Below, piece by piece: positions 1 through 10,749 of a DNA stretch of 46,257 bases. The number at the start of each line of letters is the position of its first letter. Position 1 is the first letter of the stretch. Made by a program: the position numbers and the translations under genes. Source of the DNA: Bacillota bacterium (GTDB lineage Bacteria > Bacillota > Sulfobacillia > RBS10-35 > Bu92); contig JADBKN010000060.1 in the NCBI GenBank assembly GCA_014896375.1, positions 1-46,257 of the forward strand, written 5' to 3'. A model generated the notes under the pieces. That model was not told the origin of the DNA. It made no database searches and saw nothing but the letters and a program-made list of their open reading frames with translations.

Positions 1-1905
<1,905 letters not shown>

Positions 1906-1918
1906 CCGGACCCTCCCG

Positions 1919-2650
1919 TCACTCCATGTGGGCGATTTCCTTCCGCAGGCGGCGGATGATGCGCTTCTCCAGCCGCGAGATGTACGACTGCGAAATGCCC
2001 AGATGGTCCGCCACCTGCTTCTGCGTGCGCTCCACGCCGTCCTTCAGGCCGAAGCGCAGCTCCACGATGTTGCGCTCCCGCCTGGAGAGCTTCTTGAGGG
2101 CCTCCCGCAGGAGCATGCGGTCGGCTTCCTCCTCGACGTTACGATACACCAGGTCGGGCTCCGTGCCGTGGATGTCCGCGAGGAGCAGTTCGTTGCCGTC
2201 CCAGTCCACGTTCAGCGGCTGGTCGAATGAGACCTCCGTCTTCGTGCGGTTCGTCCTCCGGAGGTACATGAGGATCTCGTTCTCGATGCACTTGGAGGCA
2301 TAGGTGGCCAGCTTGATCCGCTTCCCTGGATCGAAGCTGTTGACGGCTTTGATGAGTCCGATGGTGCCGATGGAGACCAGGTCCTCGATGGCGATGCGCG
2401 TGTTGTCGAAGCGCCGGGCGATGTAGACGACGAGGCGCAGGTTACGCTCGATGAGGACGCTCTTGACGGCCGCGTCCCCCTGGGCCAGGCGGGCGAGCAG
2501 GTATTCCTCCTCCTCCGCCGACAGCGGCGGCGGGAGGGCTTCGCTGCCGCCCACGTAATGCACAGGCAGCCGGTAGAGGCCGAGCGCCGATAGCAGCCGC
2601 ACGACGGCCACCCGCCACCGCAGCCGGAGGCGCATGAGATGGGCTCTCAC
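1919..2650 (-). CDS. sigE: Sporulation sigma factor sigma-E (pro-form)
   Basis: 243-residue sigma-70 family factor for mother-cell transcription after asymmetric septation. Residues 1-31 are a basic, hydrophobic pro-sequence that tethers the inactive form to the membrane. The conserved processing region [11 protein letters not shown] starts at Y32, where SpoIIGA cleaves. Region 2 ([28 protein letters not shown]) and the region 4 helix-turn-helix ([14 protein letters not shown]) match known sigma-E proteins closely. The GTG start at 2650 overlaps the spoIIGA stop (GTGA), keeping protease and substrate together; an in-frame ATG five codons later is possible. In Bacillus sigG follows sigE; here a transsulfuration gene does. 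Confidence 0.97.
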   Translation of the reverse strand: MRAHLMRLRLRWRVAVVRLLSALGLYRLPVHYVGGSEALPPPLSAEEEEYLLARLAQGDAAVKSVLIERNLRLVVYIARRFDNTRIAIEDLVSIGTIGLIKAVNSFDPGKRIKLATYASKCIENEILMYLRRTNRTKTEVSFDQPLNVDWDGNELLLADIHGTEPDLVYRNVEEEADRMLLREALKKLSRRERNIVELRFGLKDGVERTQKQVADHLGISQSYISRLEKRIIRRLRKEIAHME

Positions 2651-3582
2651 AACGTTCCGCTCCCTTCCGTGGATTCGGCCGCGCAGGGCTCGGCGAGGAC
2701 GAGCTCCGGGGGCACGAGGGCGGCATAGGCGCCGCCGGGGTCAAGCGGGTCCGGGGCAAACCCTACGAGCACACCCTCGTGGCGCCAGGCCCTCCGACCA
2801 GCGCGCAGGCGCACGGCGTCCGCGCGCAGGGCGACGAGCAGCCCCCGCGGCGTGCCCACCGCCTCGAACGGCACGAGGCGCAGCCGGCCGGCGAGTTCCG
2901 CCGCCGACGCCACCTCCTCGAGGCTCGACCAGTCGGTCAGCGCGCGTTGCACGCCGGCACGCCCCGCGGCGGGCAGGAGGTCTGCCAGGGCGGCGGCCGT
3001 GGCCACGATCACGGGCGCGGCCGTGAGCGGGTCGCGGAGGCGGTTGCCGCTGTCGACGAGACCGCGGCAGGAGGCCGTACGCCCGTCGAGCTCGACCGTC
3101 ACCTCGACCGTCTCCACCGCCCCCGCCCGCCGCCAGCTCCAGAGCCAGCTGGCCATCAGCGCCAGCGCCCCGAGGGATCCGGCCAGCGCCCACCACGGCA
3201 CCGGTCCCTGCCCGGAGCTCCAGTAGCCGCTCTGCCACGCGCCCACGGCGCCCAGCCCGAACATGTCGAAGGCGAGCGTCATGCCCGCCACAAGGGCGGC
3301 CGCCGTCCAGAGCCAGCCGACGAGCCGCACGAAGACGGCCGCCCTCACCGGGGCGAAGGCGACCGCCACCATGGCCAGGGACGCCCCCAGCTTCCCTGGG
3401 AAGCCGTACGCCGCCGACGAGGGCGCCAGGTAGAAGCCGAGCGCGTAGGCTGCGCCGAGGAGCGACGCGAGGGCGACGCGCCCGCCCCGCGCGCGCACGC
3501 CCGCCAGCCGGGCCGCGGAGAGGAGCAGGGCCGCGTCCACGACCGCGTTGACCAAAAGGACGAGATCGCCGTACACGACCAT
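2647..3582 (-). CDS. spoIIGA: Sporulation sigma-E factor processing peptidase SpoIIGA
   Basis: About 311-residue membrane aspartic protease that converts pro-sigma-E to sigma-E at the sporulation septum. The N-terminal half has about five hydrophobic segments. The C-terminal half carries the catalytic motif [12 protein letters not shown] (Asp about residue 177), the retropepsin-like DSG signature of the family. I chose the ATG at 3582 because AGGTGA lies 5 nt upstream and the protein then begins [12 protein letters not shown] like its relatives; an in-frame GTG at 3603 is less likely. The stop overlaps sigE. A candidate Spo0A-type promoter lies about 90 nt upstream. Confidence 0.95.
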   Translation of the reverse strand: MVVYGDLVLLVNAVVDAALLLSAARLAGVRARGGRVALASLLGAAYALGFYLAPSSAAYGFPGKLGASLAMVAVAFAPVRAAVFVRLVGWLWTAAALVAGMTLAFDMFGLGAVGAWQSGYWSSGQGPVPWWALAGSLGALALMASWLWSWRRAGAVETVEVTVELDGRTASCRGLVDSGNRLRDPLTAAPVIVATAAALADLLPAAGRAGVQRALTDWSSLEEVASAAELAGRLRLVPFEAVGTPRGLLVALRADAVRLRAGRRAWRHEGVLVGFAPDPLDPGGAYAALVPPELVLAEPCAAESTEGSGTL

Positions 3583-3672
3583 CCCGGTCACCTGTCCCCG
3601 CACGGCCCTCTGGACACGGATATGCCGGTCCCGGGCCGCCTAGACCGGGCCCGGCGGCGCGGCGGCAGGCCC

Positions 3673-3708
3673 ATTATGGAGGAGGAGCGGGCGCGGAGTC
3701 TGTCGCAA
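3673..3708 (-). promoter_or_regulatory. Candidate spoIIG promoter with 22-bp spacing and a Spo0A-box-like site
   Basis: Reading the minus strand, a -10-like CATAAT (3678-3673) lies 22 bp from GCGACA (3706-3701), a 4/6 match to TTGACA. The plus strand across that -35 reads TGTCGCA, 6/7 to the Spo0A box TGTCGAA. B. subtilis spoIIG is known for a 22-bp spacer and Spo0A binding over the -35. The match is short, so this is inference. Confidence 0.45.
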
Positions 3709-3742
3709 TCAGGGGGGAAGGCCGCGCGGGCGCGCGACGCGC

Positions 3743-3775
3743 GGGGCCCCCGCGGGCACGACCCGCGGGGGCCCC
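3743..3775. other. Perfect 14-bp GC inverted repeat between ftsZ and spoIIGA
   Basis: Arms 3743-3756 and 3762-3775 are exact reverse complements around a 5-base loop. The repeat starts 6 nt beyond the ftsZ stop and precedes the ftsZ transcript 3' end. There is no U-tract on either side, so it is either an atypical terminator or a 3'-end stabilising/processing stem. Confidence 0.6.
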
Positions 3776-3780
3776 GGATG

Positions 3781-4836
3781 TCAGCGGCTCTTGCGCCGCA
3801 GGAAGGCGGGGATCTCCAAATCGTCCGCGGCGAAGGGCGGGATGTCGAGATCCTCCACCTTCGCCTTCGCGGCGCGGCCGCCGGGCTGGTCGAAGCCGGT
3901 GGCGATGACCGTCACGCGGATCTCATCCTGCAGGTTCTCGTCGATGACCGCGCCGAAGATGATGTTCGCCTCCGGATCCGCGGCCTGCGCGATGATCTCC
4001 GCCGCCTCGTTGACCTCGAAGAGGCCGAGGTTCGGGTCGCCGGTGATGTTGAGCAGCACGCCCTTGGCGCCCTCCACCGACGTCTCCAGAAGCGGGCTGG
4101 AGATGGCCGTGTGCGCGGCCTCCGCGGCGCGGTTCTCGCCGCGCGCCACGCCGATGCCCATGAGCGCCGTGCCCGTATCCAGCATGATCGTGCGCACGTC
4201 CGCGAAGTCGAGGTTGATGAGGCCCGGCACGGCGATGAGGTCGCTGATGCCCTGCACGCCCTGGCGGAGCACGTCGTCGGCGATGCGGAAGGCCTCCATG
4301 ATCGACGTCTTCCGCTCCACCACCTGCATGAGGCGGTCGTTCGGGATGGTGATGAGCGTGTCGACGTTGTTGCGCAGGTTCTCGATGCCGATGAGCGCCT
4401 GCTGCATGCGCCGGCGCCCCTCGAACGTGAAGGGCTTCGTGACCACGCCGACCGTCAGCGCCCCGGACTCCTTCGCCAGCCGGGCGATGATCGGCGAGGC
4501 GCCCGTGCCGGTGCCGCCGCCCATGCCGGCCGTGATGAACACCATGTCGGCGCCCTTCAACGCCTGGGCGATCTGGTCCTGACTCTCCTCCGCGGCGCGC
4601 GCGCCCACCTCCGGGTTCGCCCCGGCGCCGAGCCCCCGTGTAGCCTCCGACCCGATCTGGATCTTGACGGGTGCCTCGCTCAGCGCGAGCGCCTGAGCAT
4701 CCGTGTTGATGGAGATGAACTCGACGCCGCGCAAGCCCGCGCGGATCATGCGGTTGACGGCGTTGTTGCCGCCGCCGCCGACCCCGACCACCTTGATCAC
4801 CGCGTATCGGCTTTCTTCAAGATCGAAATCCAGCAC
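3781..4836 (-). CDS. ftsZ: Cell division protein FtsZ
   Basis: 351-residue tubulin homologue that forms the Z-ring. The nucleotide-binding glycine loop is [13 protein letters not shown] near the N-terminus, the tubulin signature GGGTGTG is at 106-112, and the T7-loop region LDFADV is present. The C-terminal linker is short (about 25-30 residues) and ends in [14 protein letters not shown], the conserved peptide that docks FtsA, SepF and other partners. The GTG start at 4836 follows AGGAGG with 8-nt spacing. It lies downstream of ftsQ and ftsA in the usual dcw order. Length is at the short end for the family because the linker is reduced. Confidence 0.98.
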   Translation of the reverse strand: MLDFDLEESRYAVIKVVGVGGGGNNAVNRMIRAGLRGVEFISINTDAQALALSEAPVKIQIGSEATRGLGAGANPEVGARAAEESQDQIAQALKGADMVFITAGMGGGTGTGASPIIARLAKESGALTVGVVTKPFTFEGRRRMQQALIGIENLRNNVDTLITIPNDRLMQVVERKTSIMEAFRIADDVLRQGVQGISDLIAVPGLINLDFADVRTIMLDTGTALMGIGVARGENRAAEAAHTAISSPLLETSVEGAKGVLLNITGDPNLGLFEVNEAAEIIAQAADPEANIIFGAVIDENLQDEIRVTVIATGFDQPGGRAAKAKVEDLDIPPFAADDLEIPAFLRRKSR

Positions 4837-4958
4837 GCTTAGCCCTCCTGTCGACCGCCGGCCCCATGTTCCGCATCCGCATCATCGTACCGAACCCGTC
4901 GCGGCGATGGACAGTTCTGTTCGGCCGCGGGCGCTCCGGATCCTGCGTGGCCCGCCGC

Positions 4959-5948
4959 CTAGACGAGCCCGGCGAGCCACGCCCAGAGGCGCCGGGCGAA
5001 GGTCGCCGGGGGCTCTTCGCGCGCGCTCGCCGCCGCTGCGGCCGGCGCGGCGGCCGCGAGCCGCAGAAGCCCCATGGCGGCGGCCGCCTGCGGTGTCTCC
5101 AGCCCCGTCCAGCGCTCGTCACCGAGCTGCGGCGCGCCGAAGCGCACCGGCAGGTCCCAGACCTCCATCGCCCGCTTCGCCAGGCCGCGCAGCGCCGCGC
5201 CGCCGCCCGTCAGCACGACGCCGGCGCCGAAGCGGCAGCCGGCGGCGCGCGCCTCCTCCAGCGCCGCCTTGACCGCTTCCAGGATCTCGTCCACGCGCGC
5301 CAGCGCGATCTCCTGCACGAAGGGCAGCTCCACCGCGCGCGTCCCGCCTTCCGTGGGAACCTCGACCGTCTTCTGGAGAAGCGCGCCGTCCACACGCGCG
5401 TGGCGCAGCTTCAAGGACTCGGCGGCCGCCCACGGGATGCCGAGGCCGATGGCCAGGTCATTCGTGATGTACGCGCTCCCCATGCCGATCGAGGCCGTGT
5501 GCACCAGCCGGCCGCGGTCGAATGCGGCCACGTCGCACGACCCGCCGCCGATGTCGACGACGGCTGCCCCCGCCTCCGCCTCCGCCCTGTCGAGGACGGC
5601 CTCCGCGGCGGCCAGCGCGTTCGGCACCACGGCGGCCACCTCCAGGCCGGCGGCCGCGGCCGCCTCCCGCTCCGCACCCGCGGCCCACGCCTCCGCCGCG
5701 GGGGCCGCCACGCCCAGGTGCAGCGGGGGCAGCTCAGCCAGGCCGGCGGCCGCGCGCTCCACCGCCAACCGCAGGCTGCTCGCGGCGGCGGCGACGTCCG
5801 TCACGCGGCCGTGGCGCAGCCCCCGGGTGACGGCCTGGCCATGGGCCACGACGCGCAGCCCCGCGCGCTCCCGCACGGCGACGAGCGCCAGGGTCTTCGT
5901 CGTGCCCAGGTCCGCGACCGCCACCCACGCCGTCTCCGCGTCGTGCAC
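4959..5948 (-). CDS. ftsA: FtsA-like cell division actin homologue, lacking the 1C subdomain
   Basis: 329 residues versus roughly 400-440 for most FtsA. Visible ATPase motifs are phosphate-1 ADLGTTKT (12-19), phosphate-2 DIGGGSCD (132-139) and adenosine motif LTGGGAAL (246-253). The family continues AxITNDLAIGL (159-169) as in FtsA. The C-terminus FARRLWAWLAGLV is an amphipathic membrane-targeting helix. The roughly 70-80 residue 1C subdomain that should follow about residue 82 is absent: the strand LHLGVAAPA runs straight into AAEAWAAGAERE. GTG 5948 is chosen because AAGGAGG lies 7 nt upstream. Its place between ftsQ and ftsZ supports FtsA rather than MreB or PilM. Confidence 0.87.
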   Translation of the reverse strand: MHDAETAWVAVADLGTTKTLALVAVRERAGLRVVAHGQAVTRGLRHGRVTDVAAAASSLRLAVERAAAGLAELPPLHLGVAAPAAEAWAAGAEREAAAAAGLEVAAVVPNALAAAEAVLDRAEAEAGAAVVDIGGGSCDVAAFDRGRLVHTASIGMGSAYITNDLAIGLGIPWAAAESLKLRHARVDGALLQKTVEVPTEGGTRAVELPFVQEIALARVDEILEAVKAALEEARAAGCRFGAGVVLTGGGAALRGLAKRAMEVWDLPVRFGAPQLGDERWTGLETPQAAAAMGLLRLAAAAPAAAAASAREEPPATFARRLWAWLAGLV

Positions 5949-6013
5949 GCCCCGTCCTCCTTCTCGCAACCCCGCCATGTTCCGTGCGCCAGCGCCCGAT
6001 CCCTGCCGCCCCT

Positions 6014-6763
6014 TCATCCGCCGCCCGCCGGCGGCGGCGGGGGCGGCGGCGCGGGGGGCTCCACCGGCCGCACGACGGGCTCGTCCGGGTTGACGACGCT
6101 GATGTATAGGGCTTGAGTCCCCTGCTCCTTCAAGGCGCCGAGGAGCCCCGAGAGGACGGACATTTGCCGCTCCGCGTCCGGCACGAGGCCGAACTCCACC
6201 GGCGTGCGGTCCGCGAGGTAGACGACGATCGACGTGTCGGCCTCCACGTGGATCTCCGCCACCTCGACCTCCGGGAACGAGCGCGCCGCGGCCGCCACCT
6301 GCACCGCGCGCGTGAGCCCCGCGGACTGCACGATGCCGCGCGGGTGCAGGTCCTCGCGCGCGCCCGTGACGAGCGGCAGCCGCGCATCGATTCCCGCACG
6401 CACGCGCATGACGACACCCGACGCATCGACCTCCGCCGCCCCGCCCGAGGGCAGCACGACCTCCGCCACCGGTCGCCGCTCCACGATCTCGATCTTCAGC
6501 GTGTCGGGCCAGCGCTTCAGCACACGCACGGAGGCGATGAGCGGGTCTTCCAGGAGGCGCGCCGCCACCTCACCCGCGCGGATCTTCCAGAGTGGCGTCT
6601 GGTGCGCGATGGCCGCCTCCGACACCACCTGCTCCGGCGTCAGCTCCGAAAGGCCGCTCACCTGCACGCGGGTGACAAGAAAGGCCGGGCTGCGCAGAAC
6701 GAGAAACGCGCCGATGAGCGCCAGCGTGACCGCCAAAAGCCCCAAGGCGCGCCGCCCCGTCAT
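6014..6763 (-). CDS. ftsQ: Cell division protein FtsQ/DivIB
   Basis: 249-residue bitopic divisome protein. It has a very short cytoplasmic tail, a transmembrane helix (about 5-23) and a POTRA domain starting at VTRVQVSGLSELTPEQVV, followed by the beta domain. The C-terminus ends in a proline run (PPAPPPPPPP) and glycines. It bridges the FtsL/FtsB and FtsW/FtsI septal synthase complex. ATG 6763 is preferred since AGGAGA lies 6 nt upstream; an in-frame ATG at 6814 lacks a site and would add 17 residues. It is divergent from the MFS gene. Confidence 0.9.
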   Translation of the reverse strand: MTGRRALGLLAVTLALIGAFLVLRSPAFLVTRVQVSGLSELTPEQVVSEAAIAHQTPLWKIRAGEVAARLLEDPLIASVRVLKRWPDTLKIEIVERRPVAEVVLPSGGAAEVDASGVVMRVRAGIDARLPLVTGAREDLHPRGIVQSAGLTRAVQVAAAARSFPEVEVAEIHVEADTSIVVYLADRTPVEFGLVPDAERQMSVLSGLLGALKEQGTQALYISVVNPDEPVVRPVEPPAPPPPPPPAGGG

Positions 6764-6850
6764 CGCCCGTCTCCTGATCTTCCCCAGCGCATATCCGCCT
6801 GCCGTCGCGCTCATGTTACTACCGTTGTCAGCGCGGAGAGGAGCCCCGTC

Positions 6851-8155
6851 TTGAAGCGCTCACCGGTTCTCTCCTTCGTGGCGATCGCCGCCGTTCCCTT
6901 TGTGATGGTCCTCTCGAACTCCATGATCATCCCGGTGCTCCCGGAGATGCAGCGCGCGCTGCACGTGAGCCTCTTCCGCGCGGGCCTCCTCATCACGGCC
7001 TTCTCCATCGCCGCGGCGCTCGTCATCCCCGTCGGCGGCTACCTCTCCGACCGCTGGGGGCGGAAGCCGATCATCGTGCCGGCGCTCTTTCTCTTCGGCC
7101 TCGGCGGAGCCGTCGGGGGGCTCGCGCCGCTCCTCACCGACCGCCCCTACTCCTGGATCCTCGCCGGACGGGTCCTGCAGGGCGTCGGCGGCGGCGGCCT
7201 CTACCAGGTGGCGATGGCCCTCGTGGGCGACCTCGTCCAGGGACGGCGGCGCACGAAGGCCCTGGGGCTCCTCGAGGCGTCCAACGGCCTCGGCAAGGTG
7301 CTGAGCCCCATCATCGGCGCGGCGGCGGCGCTCATCGTCTGGTACGCGGCCTTCTTCGTATACCCCCTCCTCGCGTGGCTCGCCGCCCTGGCCGTCTGGT
7401 TCTGGGTGAAGGAGCCGCCTCGCGCGCAGCGCGCGCGCCAGCCGCTGCCGGAGTACCTGGGGAAGCTGGGGGAGATCTGGGCCGAAAAGGGCGTCTCTCT
7501 GACGGTCGCCTTCTTCGCGGGATCCCTGGCGATCTTCTTTCTCTTCGGCGTGCTCAGCGACTACTCGGACCTCCTTGAGCGACCGTACGGTATCTTCGGC
7601 TTCGCCAAGGGCCTCGTCATCGCCGTGCCCGTGACGGTCATGGCCGCCACTTCCTACGTGTCCGGGACGGTGCTGCAGAAGCACCTCGCGCGCCTCGCAA
7701 AGGCGGCCGTGGCCGTGGGGCTGGGGCTCGTGGCGGCGGCGTTCGTCGGCATGTGGGCCTTCTTCCACAACCTCTACCTGCTGACGGCGGCCATCTCCCT
7801 CATGGGGCTCGGCAACGGCCTCATCCTGCCGGCCCTCAACACGATGATCACGAGTTGCACCGGCAGCGCCCAGCGGGGCACCGTCACCTCGCTCTACGGC
7901 ACCGTACGCTTCGTGGGCGCTGCGGCGGGGCCGCCCGTCTTCAGCATGGTCGTCGACTGGGGCCGCACCGTCACCTTTCTCGGCGCCGCCGCCCTTTCCG
8001 CGCTGGCCCTGGTGCTGAGCATGGCGTTCATCGACCAGCGCAAGATGCTGCCCCCCGGCATGGGCGACAAGGACCGCCGGCGGCCGCAGCGCGTGCGGCG
8101 CGCCGGCTTCGAGCGCGCCGAGGCGCCCGGCGGCCGCCCCTTCCAGCGGCCCTAG
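6851..8155 (+). CDS. Major facilitator superfamily transporter
   Basis: 434-residue polytopic protein with about 12 hydrophobic segments. The MFS motif A loop GGYLSDRWGRKP follows helix 2, and GRVLQGVGGGGLYQVA resembles the helix-4 motif of drug-proton antiporters. A basic cytoplasmic tail (KDRRRPQRVRRAGF) ends the protein. The TTG start at 6851 has GAGAGGAG about 8 nt upstream; an open frame continues upstream but is antisense to ftsQ. It is a probable multidrug or metabolite exporter; the substrate is not inferable. It is convergent with the flagellar block, with 2 nt between stops. Confidence 0.85.
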   Translation: MKRSPVLSFVAIAAVPFVMVLSNSMIIPVLPEMQRALHVSLFRAGLLITAFSIAAALVIPVGGYLSDRWGRKPIIVPALFLFGLGGAVGGLAPLLTDRPYSWILAGRVLQGVGGGGLYQVAMALVGDLVQGRRRTKALGLLEASNGLGKVLSPIIGAAAALIVWYAAFFVYPLLAWLAALAVWFWVKEPPRAQRARQPLPEYLGKLGEIWAEKGVSLTVAFFAGSLAIFFLFGVLSDYSDLLERPYGIFGFAKGLVIAVPVTVMAATSYVSGTVLQKHLARLAKAAVAVGLGLVAAAFVGMWAFFHNLYLLTAAISLMGLGNGLILPALNTMITSCTGSAQRGTVTSLYGTVRFVGAAAGPPVFSMVVDWGRTVTFLGAAALSALALVLSMAFIDQRKMLPPGMGDKDRRRPQRVRRAGFERAEAPGGRPFQRP

Positions 8156-8157
8156 CC

Positions 8158-8475
8158 TCAACCCGAGCGGTCGAGCCAGCGGGCCGCGCCCGGCGCGGCG
8201 GGGAGGGCCTGGCGCGCCGCGGCCGTGCGCGCCATCTCCTGCGCCACGTCCGCCTGCCAGGCGCGCAGGCGGGACACGTTCGCGTCGTGCAGGGCCCGCA
8301 CGGCGGCCCAGGCCGGAGCCTCCGCCGCCTCAGCGGGCGGATCCGCCTCCAGCTCGGCGAGGAGCGCGCCCAGGTGCTCGACCAGCGTCTCCGCCCCGGC
8401 CAGGTCGCGCCGCTCAAGGCAGCGCGCGAGCTCCTCCTCGGCGGCCTGCCAGCGCCGCGCGCGGTCGTCAGCCAC
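8158..8475 (-). CDS. fliT: Putative FliT-like flagellar chaperone
   Basis: 105-residue protein rich in alanine and glutamate, predicted helical (for example WQAAEEELARCLERRDLAGAETLVEHLG at start-proximal positions in shorter segments). No motif proves identity. It is assigned from its place right after fliS, the 8-nt overlap of its GTG start (8475) with the fliS stop, and its size, which fits FliT-type export chaperones. A longer frame upstream overlaps fliS and is probably non-coding. It may bind FliD or repress the flagellar regulator as in other species (inference). Confidence 0.5.
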   Translation of the reverse strand: MADDRARRWQAAEEELARCLERRDLAGAETLVEHLGALLAELEADPPAEAAEAPAWAAVRALHDANVSRLRAWQADVAQEMARTAAARQALPAAPGAARWLDRSG

Positions 8476-8926
8476 GGCCGCCGGCTCCCGCGCCGGCCGC
8501 GCCGCCACCGCCGGCCGCGCCGCCCGACGGGCCCGCGCCGCCGTGCGCCGCCGGCGCGAAGGCGGCCGACCAGGCCTCGCGGATCGGCTCGAGCGCCTCC
8601 AGCGCCTCCCGCGCGGCGCCCGCGTCTGCGGACGCGTTCGCGCGCACCAATCGCCAGTACGCGAAGTCATAGATCGCCTCAAGGCGCTCGGCCAGTTCCG
8701 GCGCCGCCTCCCGGTTCAGCGCGCCGCGCAGCGCCTGAACGATCTCCTGGGCGCGCAAGAGCCGCCCGTGCGCGGCCGCGCGCCGTCCGCCGTCCAGATC
8801 GGCGGCGGCCGCGCGCGTCTCGGCGACCGCCTTCCTCAAAAGCAACTCGATCAGCGCCGCCGGGGACGCCGACTGCACAAGGCTCGCCCGGTACGCCTGA
8901 AGCGCCGCGTTATCCACGCGTCTCAT
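8468..8926 (-). CDS. fliS: Flagellin export chaperone FliS
   Basis: 152 residues. The N-terminal two thirds match FliS: YRASLVQSASPAALIELLL, then LLRAQEIVQALRGALN and LEAIYDFAYWRL, the four-helix bundle that caps unexported flagellin. The last 30 or so residues are a low-complexity Gly/Ala tail unusual for the family. ATG 8926 overlaps the flaG stop by 17 nt and has GGAGG with 6-nt spacing. No flagellin gene is in this window, so its client is encoded elsewhere. Confidence 0.88.
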   Translation of the reverse strand: MRRVDNAALQAYRASLVQSASPAALIELLLRKAVAETRAAAADLDGGRRAAAHGRLLRAQEIVQALRGALNREAAPELAERLEAIYDFAYWRLVRANASADAGAAREALEALEPIREAWSAAFAPAAHGGAGPSGGAAGGGGAAGAGAGGRG

Positions 8927-9230
8927 CCTTCCCCTCCGCCAGCGCGCGGCGGACTTCGCGTTCCCAGTCGCTGAGGCGCGCCGTCGCCGTGTCCGGGGGA
9001 ATCTGGGCGACGACGCGCCCGGTCGACACCTCCCGCACCACGATCACCGGCCGGCCCATGTTCGGGTCGTAACTCACACCCACGATCACCGGCAGCCGCG
9101 CCAGGTGCTGCGCCAGAGCCTCCCGCGCCGCGGACAGGGCCGGAGCCTCCCGGGGCGGCGGGACGGCCGCCGCGCCGGCGAGGTCGCGGGTGGGATCCCA
9201 GGCCGGGCCCGATGGCGGTCGAATGGCCAC
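8910..9230 (-). CDS. flaG: FlaG family protein
   Basis: 106 residues. The C-terminal half has the FlaG core, PVIVVREVSTGRVVAQIPPD, followed by a helix. The N-terminus is a proline/alanine-rich leader. FlaG proteins affect filament length and are usually coded beside fliD. The GTG start at 9230 follows AAGGAGG with 7-nt spacing. It lies 26 nt after fliD and overlaps fliS, so translation is probably coupled. Confidence 0.82.
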   Translation of the reverse strand: MAIRPPSGPAWDPTRDLAGAAAVPPPREAPALSAAREALAQHLARLPVIVGVSYDPNMGRPVIVVREVSTGRVVAQIPPDTATARLSDWEREVRRALAEGKDETRG

Positions 9231-9256
9231 ATCGCTCCCTCCTTCCCCGCGTCCGG

Positions 9257-10729
9257 CTAGCTCTTCTGCGAGCCGGACGGCGGCGCGAAGAGCGCCGAGA
9301 GCGCCAGAGACAGCGACTGCGCCTGGCCCTGCAGGCGGCTGATCGCTTCCTCCATGCGGTTGAACTGGTCACGCAGCGCCTGCTCCCGCCGCTGCAGGAA
9401 CTCCTGCATGGCCTGCGCGCGGTCTTGCAGCGCCTTGATGCGCGCGTCCCAGGACTTCAGCGCCGCGTCGAGGATGCCGCCCGCCTTGAGCCAGGCGTCG
9501 GTGTCCGTCGCGACGCGCTGCGCCACGCCGCTGCCGGCGGCGGTGAAGACGGCCTTGACGGAGGCGGGATCGCGGTTCCAGGCGTCGCGGAACTTGGCCG
9601 TGTCGAAAGCGAGCGTGCCGTCCGTCGATTGCGTGATGCCGATCTGCGCAAGCGTCTGGAAGGTGCCCGCGCCGCTCACCCAGGCCTGCACGTCGCTGCC
9701 CAGCCGCCCCTGGCCGAGGAGGATGTCGGTGTTGCCGAGAAGCGGCCCCCCCTGCTTCGATTGCGGGTCGTACTTCGTGTCGTCGCGCAGCGTCCGTACG
9801 AGGTTGTTGAAGGCGTCGACGAACTTCTGGACGTTTTGCTCCACCGCGGACTCGTCCGACGTGAGCGTTAGCGTCACCTGATCGTTCTGCTTGAGGTTCT
9901 TCAACGTGATGGTGACGCCGGGAATCGCCCCTGTGATCGTGTTCGAATCGGAGACCATCGGCACGCCGTTCACCACAAAGTGCGCGTCCTGCGCGCGCTG
10001 CTTGACGGCGGCCGCCTGGGCGGAGGTATCGGCCGTCGAGGCGAGGATGCCGAGGTCCACGAAGAGCGAGACACCGCCGGAAGACGAGGTCGTCGCATCG
10101 CCGTAGACGATGCCGTTCTGCGCGCCGGTCTTCGTGGAGAGGAGCTGCAGGGCGAGGTGCGTGCCGCCCGTGGCGGCGTCGTACACCTGCAGCACGCTGG
10201 CGCGCACGTGCGCGGCGGCCGTCTGGTCGTTGATGAGGGCCGCGATCTGGTTGAGGCTTTCGGAGCCGTTGAGGGTGAAGGAGACGCCGTTCAGCGTGAA
10301 GGTCCCGCTGTAGCCGAGCGGCGCGTCGGCGTCCGTGATGGATGTCGTGGTGGAGACGTCCTGCTCCGCGCGCGCCATGGGGTCGCTGCTCCCCTGGGCG
10401 GCCAGGTAGGCCGCGTCCGGCTGCACGGTGTACGTGCCGGGGGTGGCGCCCGCGCCGGCCGAGGCCTCGAGCACGGAGGTGTCGGAGACGGACACCTGCT
10501 GAGGGTTCCAGGCGTCGTCGCCGGCGAGGGCAGCGGCGGCGTCGTGCAACGCTTGGAAGAGGCCGCGCAGGGGGTTCCAGGCGTTCTCCTGCTGCTTCAG
10601 GGCGCTGATCTGGTTGTTCAGAAGGTTCAGCGGCTGGCTTTCAAAGGCCATGATCTTGGCGATGAGCGACGACGCGTCGATGCCGGTGGCGACGCCGCTG
10701 ATGCCGAGCTGCGGACCCGTGGACGACAT
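9257..10729 (-). CDS. fliD: Flagellar filament cap protein FliD (HAP2)
   Basis: 490 residues. The N-terminal FliD domain begins with ISGVATGIDASSLIAKIMAF and includes the coiled segment LNLLNNQISALKQQENAW. The C-terminal domain has LRDDTKYDPQSK, LLGNTDILLG and a terminal coiled coil rich in Gln/Glu (MQEFLQRREQALRDQFNRME). The protein caps the growing filament and directs flagellin folding outside the cell. ATG 10729 has GGGAGG 7 nt upstream. It heads fliD-flaG-fliS-fliT; a candidate sigma-28 promoter lies just upstream, at the end of the kinase gene. Confidence 0.95.
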   Translation of the reverse strand: MSSTGPQLGISGVATGIDASSLIAKIMAFESQPLNLLNNQISALKQQENAWNPLRGLFQALHDAAAALAGDDAWNPQQVSVSDTSVLEASAGAGATPGTYTVQPDAAYLAAQGSSDPMARAEQDVSTTTSITDADAPLGYSGTFTLNGVSFTLNGSESLNQIAALINDQTAAAHVRASVLQVYDAATGGTHLALQLLSTKTGAQNGIVYGDATTSSSGGVSLFVDLGILASTADTSAQAAAVKQRAQDAHFVVNGVPMVSDSNTITGAIPGVTITLKNLKQNDQVTLTLTSDESAVEQNVQKFVDAFNNLVRTLRDDTKYDPQSKQGGPLLGNTDILLGQGRLGSDVQAWVSGAGTFQTLAQIGITQSTDGTLAFDTAKFRDAWNRDPASVKAVFTAAGSGVAQRVATDTDAWLKAGGILDAALKSWDARIKALQDRAQAMQEFLQRREQALRDQFNRMEEAISRLQGQAQSLSLALSALFAPPSGSQKS

Positions 10730-10749
10730 GCTTACGCCTCCCTACCCGG

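Noticed and set aside
2779-4842. A 687-codon open frame on the plus strand
   Set aside because: It is antisense to spoIIGA and ftsZ; its composition is Arg/Ala/Gly/His low complexity with no domain, a by-product of high GC.
5949-6017. Longer N-terminus for FtsA
   Set aside because: The AAGGAGG site fixes the GTG at 5948; the extra 23 residues would resemble no FtsA and overlap the ftsQ stop.
6113-6850. Upstream extension of the MFS transporter frame
   Set aside because: Antisense to ftsQ and low-complexity; the TTG at 6851 has a ribosome site and directly precedes the first transmembrane helix.
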